Notes: generated from the sequence alone by a model not told the origin. 45,455 bases of DNA from Micromonospora arida (GCF_003857035.1 NZ_QGSY01000147.1:1-45455), one strand, 5' to 3'. Positions 1 through 8,107 are shown, counted from the first letter of the stretch. Numbers and translations: made by a program.

Positions 1-4
1 GGGT

Positions 5-196
5 TTAGGTGGGGGTGGTTAGGGCGGCGTTCAGCTCGTCGGGGGAGTTGAACTGCTCGGGTGGTAGGGCCTGGAGCATCTGCAACATCGCCGTGCTGGC
101 CCCGTTCTCCTGACCCCAGCGGATCAGGTCCTCGCGGGAGACCGGGTAGTCGAGCCCGGCAAGGTACTCCTGCAACTGAACCCCGGTGACGGTCAT
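5..196 (-). CDS. DUF2795 domain protein
   Basis: A 63-residue protein with the features of the small actinobacterial DUF2795 family: an N-terminal VTGVQLQEYLAGLDYPVSREDL stretch split between a hydrophobic helix and a conserved Y-P turn, followed by Trp-Gly and a C-terminal LPPEQFNSPDEL segment. No signal peptide, membrane helix or catalytic motif is visible. Members of this family are small soluble proteins of unknown function, often found near stress genes. The ATG at 194-196 is the only sensible start and has no clear Shine-Dalgarno sequence. A GGGTAGCCG box lies six bases upstream, which may mean a leaderless transcript. It is divergent from the erythromycin-esterase-like gene. Function unknown; the family call is fairly sure. 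Confidence 0.8.
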   Translation of the reverse strand: MTVTGVQLQEYLAGLDYPVSREDLIRWGQENGASTAMLQMLQALPPEQFNSPDELNAALTTPT

Positions 197-202
197 GTCG
201 GC

Positions 203-319
203 CGGCTACCCGCTCGCGGTGGTCGTACACCGGCTTGGTTGGGGCCTACGACGGCCCGGCGGCCGGCGTGTCGGCCCGCGAGGCGCGCACGGTTTGCCGC
301 AGCAGCGGCCGGGTAGCCG
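203..319. promoter_or_regulatory. Divergent region with two inverted GGGTAGCCG boxes
   Basis: The nonamer GGGTAGCCG occurs on the minus strand at 203-211 and on the plus strand at 311-319. Each copy points toward an ATG (194-196 and 325-327) with six and five bases between. The arrangement resembles a pair of leaderless -10 regions or a shared regulator site, but the last base of the TAGCCG hexamer does not fit the TANNNT consensus, so the call is weak. Confidence 0.25.
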
Positions 320-324
320 CTGGC

Positions 325-1581
325 ATGCTGGTTCAGCGGCTCGGCGCGCCGAGCGATTTCGACCCGTTGCTGGAGCGCGTTCGGAACGCCAGGGTGGTGA
401 TGATCGGCGAATCCACCCACGGCAGTTACGACTACTACCGGTTGCGCGAGCAGCTCACCCGCCGGTTGATCGCGGAGTGCGGTTTCTCCTTCGTCGCCGT
501 GGAGGGTGACTGGCCCGACTGCGACCGGGTGCACCGTTCGGTGACGGCCGCGCCGGGCGGCGCGCTCGAACCGCAGGTCGCACTCAACCAGTTTGAGCGA
601 TGGCCGACCTGGATGTGGGCCAATGCCGAGGTGGCCCGGTTCGCCAGCTGGCTGCGTGCCTGGAACGTGGAGCGGCCGGAGGAGCAACGGGCCGGATTCC
701 ACGGGCTCGACGTGTACAGCCTCTGGGAGTCGATGCAGGCGATCTTCGACTACCTGGGGGAGGAGGACCCGAAGTCGCTGGAGGCGGCGCAGGACGCGTA
801 CCGGTGTTTCGAGCCGTACGGCAAGAGGGTCGAGGAGTACGGCGCGGCCAGTCGGTTCGTCTCCGCCCGGTGCGAGGAGGAGGTCGTCCGGTTGCTCGCC
901 CGGACCCGCGAACACGCCCTCTCCGACGGCCCGGACCGCTTCTCGGCCTGGCAGAACGCGGAGGTGGTGGCCGGCGCCGAGCGGTACTACCGGGCGATGG
1001 TGGCCGGCGGGCCGGACTCGTGGAACATCCGCGACACCCACATGCAGGACACCCTGGACCGGCTGCTGGACCGCTACGGTCCCAACGCCCGGGGCATCGT
1101 CTGGGCGCACAACACGCACGTCGGGGATGCGCGGGCCACCGACATGGCCGCCGACGGGATGATCAACATTGGTCAGTTGGCCCGGGAGCGGCACGGCGAG
1201 GACGCGGTGGCCCTGGTCGGCTTCGGCAGCTACCGGGGCACGGCGATCGCCGCGCCCCGCTGGGGTTCGCCGCCCGAGGCGATGGTGGTGCCGCCGGCCC
1301 GGGAGGGGTCGATCGAGCGGCGGCTGCACGAGCTGATGCCGGAGCGGGCGGTGCTGATCTTCGGCGGTGACGACCAGCCGGGCTGGGTCACCGAGACCGT
1401 GGACCACCGGGCGATCGGGGTGGTCTACGACCCGTCGTTCGAGTCCTGGGGCAACTACGTGCCGACGCGGCTCGGCGACCGGTACGACGCCTTCATCTGG
1501 TGTGACGACACCACCGCACTGCACCCGCTACCGGTCCCGGCTGCCCCCGGCGAGATGGAAACGTACCCGGCCGGGGTCTGA
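325..1581 (+). CDS. Erythromycin esterase family hydrolase
   Basis: A protein of 418 residues if translated from the ATG at 325. An in-frame TTG at 235 would add 30 low-complexity residues and is less likely. The N-terminus carries IGESTHGS (E29, H32) and then VEGDWPD (near E60), and the later IVWAHNTHVGD supplies further histidines. This is the Glu/His-rich active-site pattern of the Ere/succinoglycan-biosynthesis hydrolase superfamily. Characterised Ere enzymes open the lactone ring of 14-membered macrolides. Most chromosomal actinobacterial relatives have no proven substrate, so macrolide resistance is only possible. No signal peptide is seen, so it is probably cytosolic. It is a single-gene unit, ending just before a long inverted repeat that separates it from the convergent MMPL gene. 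Confidence 0.85.
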   Translation: MLVQRLGAPSDFDPLLERVRNARVVMIGESTHGSYDYYRLREQLTRRLIAECGFSFVAVEGDWPDCDRVHRSVTAAPGGALEPQVALNQFERWPTWMWANAEVARFASWLRAWNVERPEEQRAGFHGLDVYSLWESMQAIFDYLGEEDPKSLEAAQDAYRCFEPYGKRVEEYGAASRFVSARCEEEVVRLLARTREHALSDGPDRFSAWQNAEVVAGAERYYRAMVAGGPDSWNIRDTHMQDTLDRLLDRYGPNARGIVWAHNTHVGDARATDMAADGMINIGQLARERHGEDAVALVGFGSYRGTAIAAPRWGSPPEAMVVPPAREGSIERRLHELMPERAVLIFGGDDQPGWVTETVDHRAIGVVYDPSFESWGNYVPTRLGDRYDAFIWCDDTTALHPLPVPAAPGEMETYPAGV

Positions 1582-1595
1582 CCCGGACCCGTTGC

Positions 1596-1670
1596 GTCGA
1601 TCATGGAGTTGTGGTGCCCGACCGATGCCCCGGACCGGGGCACGGCAGACACCACAACTCCATGATCGAC
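1596..1670. repeat. 21-bp perfect inverted repeat with nested hairpin
   Basis: The arms GTCGATCATGGAGTTGTGGTG (1596-1616; described as a 21-base arm starting GTCGATCATGG) and its exact complement (1650-1670) are perfect. Inside the loop, TGCCCCGG-A-CCGGGGCA (1626-1642) forms a second perfect palindrome. It fills the gap between two convergent genes, so it could act as a bidirectional terminator. The outer arm sequence, however, looks like a dispersed genomic repeat, because GTCGATCATGG recurs at 16528-16538. Confidence 0.85.
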
Positions 1671-1680
1671 CGGGTGGGCG

Positions 1681-3882
1681 TCAGACCCTCGTGGGGGTCC
1701 GGTCGTCCAGGTGTTCGCGCAGGCCCTCGCCCTCGATGTCCACGTTGGGCAGGGCGCGGTTGAGCCAGCGGGGGAGCCACCAGGCGCGGTCGCCGAGCAG
1801 GGACATCACCGCCGGGACGATGGTCATCCGGACCACGAACGCGTCGATGGCCACGCCGATGGCGAGCGCGAAGCCCATCGACTTGATGATCGGGTCTTCG
1901 AGGAACACGAAGCCGCCGAAGACGGACATCATGATCAGCGCGGCGGCGGTGACCACCCGGGCACCGTGGCCCATGCCGCTGATCGTGGCCTCACGCGCGG
2001 TCTCGCCGTGCACGAAGTCCTCCCGCATCCGGGAGACCAGGAACACCTCGTAGTCCATGGCCAGGCCGAACAGGATGCCGATCAGCAGGATGGGCAGGAA
2101 GCTGACCAGCGGGGCCGGGGTGTCCAGACCGACCAGGTCGGCGAGGTGGCCCTGCTGGAAGATCGCCACCGTGATGCCGAACGTGGCGGCCACCGTGAGC
2201 AGGAAGCCCAGCGCCGCCTTGAGCGGCACCAACAGCGAGCGGAACACCAGCATCAGCAGCAGCACCGAGAGCCCGACGACCAGCAGCAGGTAGATCGGCA
2301 GCGCGTCGGAGAGCTTCTCCGAGACGTCGATCCCGATCGCGGTGGCGCCGGTGAGCAGCACCTCGGCGCCCTTGACCCCGCCGACCGCGTCGCGGACGTC
2401 GTGCACCAGGGTTTCGGTGGCCTCGTCGGTTGGGCCGGTCTTCGGCACCACGCCGAGCAGCGCGGTCCGACCGTCCGGGCTCAGCTGCGGCGGTGCCACG
2501 GCGAGGACGTTCTCGGTGCGCTGGATCATCGCGGTCACCTGCGGCACCGCGGCCGCGGTCGCCTGCGCGTCGTCGCCCGCCACGACCACCGCGAGCCGAC
2601 CGGTGAAGCCCGGACCGAAGCCCTCGGTGGTCAGGTCGCTCGCCACCCGGGCCGGTGAGCCCTCGGTCGCCGTGCTGGCGTCCGGCAGGGCCAGCCGCAT
2701 GTCCGGCGTGGGCAGCGCGAGCAGGCCCAGGCCGAGCAGCGAGACCAGGATGACCGGGACCCGGAAGCGGGTGACGAACCGTGCCCAGCGGAAGCCGAAC
2801 CCGGAGCGATCCTCGACCGGCAGCGTCTCTTCGCCCACCGGCTCACCTGGCGCGGCGGAGTCGACCGTGGAGCGCAGCCGGCGCGGAAGCACCCGGTTGC
2901 CGGCGAAGCCGAGCAGCGCGGGCTGGAGGGTGATCGCCACGAGCACGGCGATGGTGACCGTACCGGCGGCGGCGAGACCCATCACGGTGAGGAATGGAAT
3001 GTTCACCACGGCCAGGCCGGCGAGCGCGATGACCACGGTGGCGCCCGCGAAGACGACAGCCGAGCCGGCGGTGCCCACCGCCCGGCCGACCGCCTCCTCC
3101 GGGGACAGACCTTCGAGCAGGTTCTGTCGGTGCCGGGAGGTGATGAACAACGAGTAGTCGATGCCGACGGCGAGGCCGAGCATCAGCGCCAGGATCGGCG
3201 CGGTGCTGGTCAACTCGATGACACCGCTCAGCGCGAACAGACCGGCCATGCCGACGCCCACGCCGATCAGCGCGTTGAGCATGGTCATGCCGGCGGCGAC
3301 CAGTGAACCGAACGTGATGATCAGGACGATCGCGGCGACCAGTACGCCGAGCGCCTCGGTGGAGCCGATCTCCGGCTCACCGCCCAGCACCTCGCCACCC
3401 GGGGCGACCTGCCAGCCCTTCGCCTCGGCGGCGGCGCCGACCTCCTCGTACGCGGTGCGCTGCTCGTCGGTCACCTCGTCGCCGCCGGTGGCGAACTGAA
3501 CCTGGACCAGCGCGTACCGGCCATTGGGCGAGACCGCGCCGACCTGGAACGGGTTGACCGCGCCGACCACGCCGGGCAGTGTCGAGGCCTCCTGGACCAG
3601 CTCCTGCACCACGGCCTGGCCCTCGGGCGTGGCCAGTTGACCGTCTGCCGGCGCCTTGACCGCGATGGAGCCGGTGGCACCACTGGCCGCCGGGAACTGG
3701 TCGGCCAGCAGGTCGAGCGCGCGCTGGCTCTCGGTGCCGGGCATGGTGAAGTTGCTCGCCGTCGGGCCGCGCAGGGTCGCAGCGGCCAGGCCGGCAACGA
3801 CGAGTACGACGAGCCAGAGCGCGACGACGAGCCGTCGCCGGCGCAGCGCGCCCCGGCCGAGCCGGTAGAGCAGGGTGGCCAT
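1681..3882 (-). CDS. MMPL family RND-type exporter
   Basis: A 733-residue membrane protein. A single N-terminal membrane helix (LVVALWLVVLVVAGLAA) is followed by an extracytoplasmic domain, five membrane helices, a second extracytoplasmic domain and a final helix bundle, the two-fold layout of MMPL/RND transporters. The proton-relay Asp-Tyr pairs are visible as GIDYSLF in the first half and AMDYEVF in the second. MMPL proteins export lipids, siderophores or drugs using the proton gradient; the substrate here is unknown. The reading frame stays open upstream, but the correct ATG is at 3880-3882. It overlaps the TGA of the tetR gene by one base (TGATG) and has AAGGA about eight bases upstream, so the two genes form one operon. 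Confidence 0.93.
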   Translation of the reverse strand: MATLLYRLGRGALRRRRLVVALWLVVLVVAGLAAATLRGPTASNFTMPGTESQRALDLLADQFPAASGATGSIAVKAPADGQLATPEGQAVVQELVQEASTLPGVVGAVNPFQVGAVSPNGRYALVQVQFATGGDEVTDEQRTAYEEVGAAAEAKGWQVAPGGEVLGGEPEIGSTEALGVLVAAIVLIITFGSLVAAGMTMLNALIGVGVGMAGLFALSGVIELTSTAPILALMLGLAVGIDYSLFITSRHRQNLLEGLSPEEAVGRAVGTAGSAVVFAGATVVIALAGLAVVNIPFLTVMGLAAAGTVTIAVLVAITLQPALLGFAGNRVLPRRLRSTVDSAAPGEPVGEETLPVEDRSGFGFRWARFVTRFRVPVILVSLLGLGLLALPTPDMRLALPDASTATEGSPARVASDLTTEGFGPGFTGRLAVVVAGDDAQATAAAVPQVTAMIQRTENVLAVAPPQLSPDGRTALLGVVPKTGPTDEATETLVHDVRDAVGGVKGAEVLLTGATAIGIDVSEKLSDALPIYLLLVVGLSVLLLMLVFRSLLVPLKAALGFLLTVAATFGITVAIFQQGHLADLVGLDTPAPLVSFLPILLIGILFGLAMDYEVFLVSRMREDFVHGETAREATISGMGHGARVVTAAALIMMSVFGGFVFLEDPIIKSMGFALAIGVAIDAFVVRMTIVPAVMSLLGDRAWWLPRWLNRALPNVDIEGEGLREHLDDRTPTRV

Positions 3883-4469
3883 CAGGAGTCCTTGTCCTCG
3901 GTCGTGGGTGGATGGGGCATGAGCGTGTCGACGGGTTCGACGGCCCGCCGGACGAGGGTGAGCAGGGCGGAGCGCAGGTCGTCGTCGGGAATGTCGACGA
4001 AATCGGCGCACGCCTCGGGAATGCCGGCCAGCAGCACCAGTGCCGTGATCCGGTCGACCGGCCGGTCGGAGTGGCCGGCCAATGCGGCTCGCAGGCGTTC
4101 GGAGATCTGCTGGATGTGTGCGAAGGCCGGCTGGCAGAGCAGCTCTGTGAACTCGCCGCGCAGCAGCGCGATCTCACCGCGGAACCGGACCGCGAGGTCG
4201 ACGAAGCCGACGGCGGCTGCCTGCTGGGCGACCGCGCCGGTCAGCCCGGTGAGCTGATCGTCGAGGTCTTTCAGCACCGCGATCGCAGGGGCCATCAGCT
4301 CGGCGAGCAGGGCTTCCTTGTTGGCGAAGTGGTAGAGGACGGTCGCCTTGGAGCAGCCGACCTCGCGGGCGATGTCCTGGAGCGAGGTGCCCCGGTAACC
4401 GGTCACCGCGAACAACCGCGCCGCCGCGGCGAGGATCTCGTCGTGCGTCTCGGGTACTGCTCTGGCCAT
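3882..4469 (-). CDS. TetR family regulator of the MMPL operon
   Basis: A 195-residue regulator with an N-terminal helix-turn-helix. THDEILAAAARLFAVTGYRGTSLQDIA leads into GCSKATVLYHFANKEALL, the classic TetR recognition helix followed by Y-H-F-x-N-K-E. The C-terminal ligand domain is not diagnostic. The ATG at 4469 is preferred over one at 4496 because GGAGG lies ten bases upstream of it, and because the upstream ATG almost touches the operator. The gene is first in an operon with the MMPL exporter and sits directly downstream of two identical 16-bp palindromes, so it very probably represses its own operon. The inducing ligand is likely the exported compound. Confidence 0.93.
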   Translation of the reverse strand: MARAVPETHDEILAAAARLFAVTGYRGTSLQDIAREVGCSKATVLYHFANKEALLAELMAPAIAVLKDLDDQLTGLTGAVAQQAAAVGFVDLAVRFRGEIALLRGEFTELLCQPAFAHIQQISERLRAALAGHSDRPVDRITALVLLAGIPEACADFVDIPDDDLRSALLTLVRRAVEPVDTLMPHPPTTEDKDS

Positions 4470-4498
4470 CACCGGTACACCTCCGCAAACCAGCATGC

Positions 4499-4533
4499 CT
4501 GACCGATCGGTCAGACCCTGACCGATCGGTCAG
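4499..4533. promoter_or_regulatory. Tandem TetR operator, two perfect 16-bp palindromes
   Basis: CTGACCGATCGGTCAG occurs twice without mismatch, at 4499-4514 and 4518-4533, giving a 19-bp centre-to-centre spacing. This is about two helical turns, so two repressor dimers could bind the same face. The site lies just upstream of the tetR-MMPL operon and is a textbook autoregulatory TetR operator by position and symmetry. Binding itself is inferred. Confidence 0.85.
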
Positions 4534-4569
4534 ATGGAAGCGGTGGCGTTCACCACACCCCCGGCCGGT

Positions 4570-5001
4570 TTATCCGGCGTGCTGGGCGTCGTACCTGGTC
4601 CGCGCCTCGGCGATGGCCCGGCGGTGCCGCTCGGCCCAGCTGGTCAGCGCGACCAGCGACTCGTAGAGCTCCAGCGCCATCGGGGTGGCGGTGTATTCGA
4701 CCTTGGGCGGGACGGTCGGGTAGACCGTGCGGTGCAGCAGACCGTCCCGTTCCAGGTTGCGCAGCGTCAGCGTGAGCATCCGGCGGCTGATGCCCTCGAT
4801 GTGCCGTTCCAGTTCGGTGAAGCGCACCGGCCCGTGCGAGGCGGCCACGAGGATGCCGATGCTCCACTTGCCGCCGACCCGGTCGAGCACCTCGCGGACG
4901 GTGCACGCCCGGGCCTGGCCCGGGGTGAACGGCACGTTCTCGGCCGCGCAGGTCAGCTCGGCCTTGACCAGCGCGGACACATCGCTGTTCCTCTGGGACA
5001 T
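4570..5001 (-). CDS. HxlR family winged-helix regulator
   Basis: A 143-residue protein with the HxlR signature: a cysteine early in the chain (ELTCAAENVPF), then VLDRVGGKWSIGILVAASHGPVRF, FTELERHIEGISRRMLTLTLR as the recognition helix, and LERDGLLHRTVYPTVPPKVEY as the wing. HxlR proteins are MarR-like dimeric repressors or activators, often sensing electrophiles or redox state through a conserved cysteine. The ATG at 5001 is chosen because GGAGG is seven bases upstream; the adjacent TTG at 5004 would be too close. It is divergent from a drug exporter, and the shared region holds an inverted repeat, so it probably controls that exporter. Confidence 0.93.
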   Translation of the reverse strand: MSQRNSDVSALVKAELTCAAENVPFTPGQARACTVREVLDRVGGKWSIGILVAASHGPVRFTELERHIEGISRRMLTLTLRNLERDGLLHRTVYPTVPPKVEYTATPMALELYESLVALTSWAERHRRAIAEARTRYDAQHAG

Positions 5002-5029
5002 CAAAGTGCCTCCTTCCGCTCCGGTTCAT

Positions 5030-5046
5030 GGTCACAGACGATGACC
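5030..5046. promoter_or_regulatory. Inverted repeat in the HxlR/MFS divergent region
   Basis: GGTCA-N7-TGACC lies between the hxlR-type gene and the exporter. Five-base arms with a seven-base spacer suit a winged-helix dimer. If it is the operator, translation of the exporter must begin downstream of it, which agrees with the well-placed Shine-Dalgarno sequence before GTG 5079. Confidence 0.45.
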
Positions 5047-5078
5047 TCGGTAACAAACCGTGCACCAAGGAGGGTTTC

Positions 5079-6563
5079 GTGGAGCGTGTCGTCCCATCCC
5101 GTTGGCCGGCGTTGCTGGTGCTCTGCGCCGGCAGCCTGATGATCATCCTGGATGGCACCGTCGTCGCGGTGGCACTGCCCGCCATCCAACGCGACCTGGG
5201 CTTCAGCGCCGCCGGCCTGGCCTGGGTGGTGAACGCCTACCTCGTCGCGTTCGGCGGGCTGCTGCTGCTCGCCGGCCGGCTCGGTGACCTGCTGGGCCGC
5301 CGCAGGGTCTTCCTGGCCGGCGTCGCGCTGTTCACGCTGGCCTCGCTGGCCTGCGCGGTCGCCACCGGGCCGGCCCTGCTGGTGGGCGCGCGGTTCGGGC
5401 AGGGCGTCGGTGGCGCGTTGGCCATGGCGGTCAGCCTCGGCATGATCGTCCGGCTCTACCCCGAAGCGGCCGAGCGGGCCCGCGCCATCGCCGTCTTCAG
5501 CTTCACCGGCGCGGCCGGTGCGTCGGTCGGCACAGTCGCCGGAGGGGTGCTGACCCAGGCCGCCGGGTGGCGGACGATCTTCCTGGTCAACGTGCCGATC
5601 GGGGCGGCCATCCTCATCGCTGCCGTCCGCCGGCTCCCGGCCGAACGGGGGATCGGCCTGCGCGCCGGCCTGGACCTGCCCGGCGCGCTGCTCGCCACCG
5701 CCGGTCTGATGGCCACCGTGTTGGGCATCGTCGGAACGGGAGAGCACGGCTGGACCAGCCCTCGGACGCTCGGCGCGATGGCCCTCGCGGCGCTGCTGCT
5801 CACCGGCTTCGCGCTGCGCCAACGTGTGGCGGCGGCCCCGCTGGTGCCGCCCCGGGTGCTGCGCGTCCCGGGTCTGGTGGCGGCGAACGCCGTGCAGTTC
5901 CTCATGGTCTGCGCGTACTTCGGGTTCCAGTTCCTGCTCGCCGTGGAGCTGCAACTGGTGCTGGGGTTGGACGCTGCCGCGACCGGCTGGGCCTTCCTGC
6001 CCACCCCGGTCGTGATCGCCGTGGTCTCGCTCGGCCTGGCCGGTCGGCTGATCGCCCGCTTCGGTGCCCGGATGGTCCTGCTGGTCGGGCTCGGCCTGGC
6101 GACCGTCGGCTTCCTCCTGCTCGCCCGGCTGCCCGCCGACGGCGCCTACGTCGTGGACGTGCTCCCCGCGATGTTGATCTTCGGGGTGGCCGGCGGTCTG
6201 ACCCTGCCGGCGGTCACCACACTGGCCATGGCCGGCGCGACCGACACCGACGCCGGGCTCGCCTCCGGGCTGGCCAACACCACCCAACAGGTCGGCGGAG
6301 CGGTCGGCCTGGCCGCGCTGGCCACCCTGGCCGCCACCCGCAGCGACGGGCTGCGGGCCGCCGGCTGGGCCGAGACCGCAGCGCTCGCCGGCGGCTACCG
6401 GACCGCGTTCGCCGTGGCCGCCGGTCTGGTGGCCGCCGCGTGGCTGGTGGCGCTGACCACAGTGCCCCGACGCGCGGCCGGGCCGTCGGCGGCCACCGAT
6501 CCGTCGGGCCCGGCCGGGGTGGGTGCCGGAACTGATCCGTACCGAAGCGCCGCGTCCAGTTGA
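5079..6563 (+). CDS. DHA2 (EmrB/QacA-type) MFS drug exporter
   Basis: A 494-residue, roughly 14-helix major facilitator. The first helix carries the DHA2 motif LDGTVVAVALPAIQRDLG (motif D1), followed by WVVNAYLVAFGGLLLLAGRLGDLLGRR (motif A, G-R-L-G-D-x-x-G-R-R), and the antiporter motif C appears as GAAGASVGTVAGGVL. It should expel hydrophobic drugs in exchange for protons. The frame is open to an ATG at 5028, but GTG 5079 has AAGGAGG five bases upstream and leaves the inverted repeat at 5030-5046 in untranslated DNA. It is probably regulated by the divergent HxlR protein. The next gene starts 31 bases after its stop and may be cotranscribed. Confidence 0.93.
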   Translation: MERVVPSRWPALLVLCAGSLMIILDGTVVAVALPAIQRDLGFSAAGLAWVVNAYLVAFGGLLLLAGRLGDLLGRRRVFLAGVALFTLASLACAVATGPALLVGARFGQGVGGALAMAVSLGMIVRLYPEAAERARAIAVFSFTGAAGASVGTVAGGVLTQAAGWRTIFLVNVPIGAAILIAAVRRLPAERGIGLRAGLDLPGALLATAGLMATVLGIVGTGEHGWTSPRTLGAMALAALLLTGFALRQRVAAAPLVPPRVLRVPGLVAANAVQFLMVCAYFGFQFLLAVELQLVLGLDAAATGWAFLPTPVVIAVVSLGLAGRLIARFGARMVLLVGLGLATVGFLLLARLPADGAYVVDVLPAMLIFGVAGGLTLPAVTTLAMAGATDTDAGLASGLANTTQQVGGAVGLAALATLAATRSDGLRAAGWAETAALAGGYRTAFAVAAGLVAAAWLVALTTVPRRAAGPSAATDPSGPAGVGAGTDPYRSAASS

Positions 6564-6594
6564 CCGACGGCAGCGAGGCCGGGAGGGTGGTCGG

Positions 6595-7554
6595 GTGAGC
6601 GAGGCTGACGAGACCCGGGACGGCGTGGCCCTGACCAACCTGGACCAGCCGCTGTCCGACCGCGACGACGCCACGAAGCGTGACCTGGTCGACTACCTCG
6701 ACGCGGTCCGGGACCGGCTCCTCCCGCAGCTCCGGGGCCGACCCCTGTCGGTGATCAGGGTCCGCCCCGGCCAGCCGCCGTTCATGCAGAAGAACCTGCC
6801 CCGCTACACCCCGGACTGGGTCCGCCGGGCGCCGGTCTGGGCGGAGGCGTCGCACCGGGAAATCTCGTACGCCCTCTGCGACGACCGCCGCACCCTGCTC
6901 TGGTTCGCCAACCAGCGGGCGGTGGAGTACCACCCGACGCTGGCCACCGTGGCGGATCTGCACCGGCCGACCCACCTGATCCTCGACCTGGACCCGCCGG
7001 ACGGCGACGGGTTCCGCGCGGCGGTCGACGCCGCCCTGCTGGTCCGTCAGGCGCTCGCCGACGCCGGCCTTACCGGCGCCGTCAAGACCAGCGGCGCCAA
7101 GGGCGTGCACGTCTTCGTCCCGGTGACCGACGAACCAACAGCCGAGGAGTTGGCCGCCGCCACCCGGGCGCTCGCCGTCCGCGCCGAGCGGCTCGACCCG
7201 GCGCTGGCCACCACGGCGTACATCAAGGAGGACCGGGGTGGCCGGGTCTTCGTGGACGCCACCCGGGCGGGCGGGGCGACCGTGGCCGCCGCGTACAGCC
7301 CTCGGCTGCGCCCGGGGATGCCGGTCTCGTTCCCGGTCGACTGGGCAGACCTGACCGAGGTGACCCCCGCCGACTTCACCATCCGGACCGCGCCCGCACT
7401 GCTCGCCGACGGCGACCCGTGGGCCGCGCTGATGCCGGCCCCGCAGTCGCTCCCCGCCGATCTGGTCGCCGAGGGCCGGACCATCCCGGTGGCCCGGGTG
7501 CAGGCCATGCACGAGGGGAAGCGCCGGGCCCGCGCCCGCCGCGAGGCCGGCTGA
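6595..7554 (+). CDS. Stand-alone LigD-type polymerase/primase domain
   Basis: A 319-residue protein matching the polymerase domain of LigD, a member of the archaeo-eukaryotic primase group. The catalytic metal-binding aspartates are in LILDLDPPDGDGF (D-x-D). KTSGAKGVHVFVPV carries the conserved Ser/His nucleotide-contacting motif, and ATRAGGATVAAAYSPR with PGMPVSFPVDW corresponds to the C-terminal LigD signature. No ligase or nuclease domain is present, so it is the polymerase module alone. Family members add ribonucleotides or deoxyribonucleotides at broken ends with Ku and a separate ligase; neither partner is in the window. GTG 6595 is preferred because of the GGGAGGG upstream. It lies downstream of the MFS exporter with no obvious functional link. 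Confidence 0.9.
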   Translation: MSEADETRDGVALTNLDQPLSDRDDATKRDLVDYLDAVRDRLLPQLRGRPLSVIRVRPGQPPFMQKNLPRYTPDWVRRAPVWAEASHREISYALCDDRRTLLWFANQRAVEYHPTLATVADLHRPTHLILDLDPPDGDGFRAAVDAALLVRQALADAGLTGAVKTSGAKGVHVFVPVTDEPTAEELAAATRALAVRAERLDPALATTAYIKEDRGGRVFVDATRAGGATVAAAYSPRLRPGMPVSFPVDWADLTEVTPADFTIRTAPALLADGDPWAALMPAPQSLPADLVAEGRTIPVARVQAMHEGKRRARARREAG

Positions 7555-7652
7555 CCGGCTCGTCGGCCCGGCCCGTGCTCGCCCCCGGCTCGAGACCCCG
7601 CTCGCGCCCGGCGGGCGGCCGATTGTCGGTGGGTTGTGGCACGATTTCGCAG

Positions 7653-8102
7653 GTGAGTAGCAGAGCCGACGCGACCCAGCGACTGGCCGACCTGGCGCGG
7701 CTGCGCCGGGTCCGCGACCGGATCGACCGGGAGTACGCGTCTCCGTTGGACGTGGAGGCGCTCGCCCGTGGCGCGCACATGTCGGCCGGGCACCTCAGCC
7801 GTGAGTTCCGGCTCGCCTATGGCGAATCTCCGTACAGCTACCTGATGACCCGACGGATCGAGCGGGCGATGGCCCTGTTGCGCCGTGGCGACCTGAGCGT
7901 CACCGACGTCTGTTTCGCTGTCGGTTGTTCGTCGTTGGGCACCTTCAGCACCCGCTTCACCGAGCTGGTCGGTGTGCCGCCCAGCGTCTACCGGCGGCAG
8001 GCGGCGCAGGCGACGGCGGGGATGCCGTCGTGCGTGGCGAAACAGGTGACAAGACCGGTCAGGAATCGAGAAGCGCGGGCCACCGAGCCGCAACTAGCGT
8101 GA
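7653..8102 (+). CDS. AraC family regulator, DNA-binding domain only
   Basis: A protein of about 149 residues consisting of little more than the two helix-turn-helix units of AraC: SPLDVEALARGAHMSAGHLSREFR as the first and SVTDVCFAVGCSSLGTFSTRFTE as the second, ending in the family motif GVPPSVYR. There is no N-terminal cupin ligand domain, so its activity may depend on abundance or redox state as in SoxS/MarA-like proteins. GTG 7653 is the most likely start, though its ribosome site is weak. The stop codon overlaps the possible GTG start (8099) of the next gene, so AraC, VOC and UvrA-like genes probably form one operon. Confidence 0.88.
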   Translation: MSSRADATQRLADLARLRRVRDRIDREYASPLDVEALARGAHMSAGHLSREFRLAYGESPYSYLMTRRIERAMALLRRGDLSVTDVCFAVGCSSLGTFSTRFTELVGVPPSVYRRQAAQATAGMPSCVAKQVTRPVRNREARATEPQLA

Positions 8103-8107
8103 CCAGC

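Noticed and set aside
3883..4011. A longer N-terminus for the MMPL exporter starting at 4011
   Set aside because: The extra 43 residues are Arg/His-rich and overlap the tetR gene; ATG 3882 has a ribosome site and precedes the first membrane helix.
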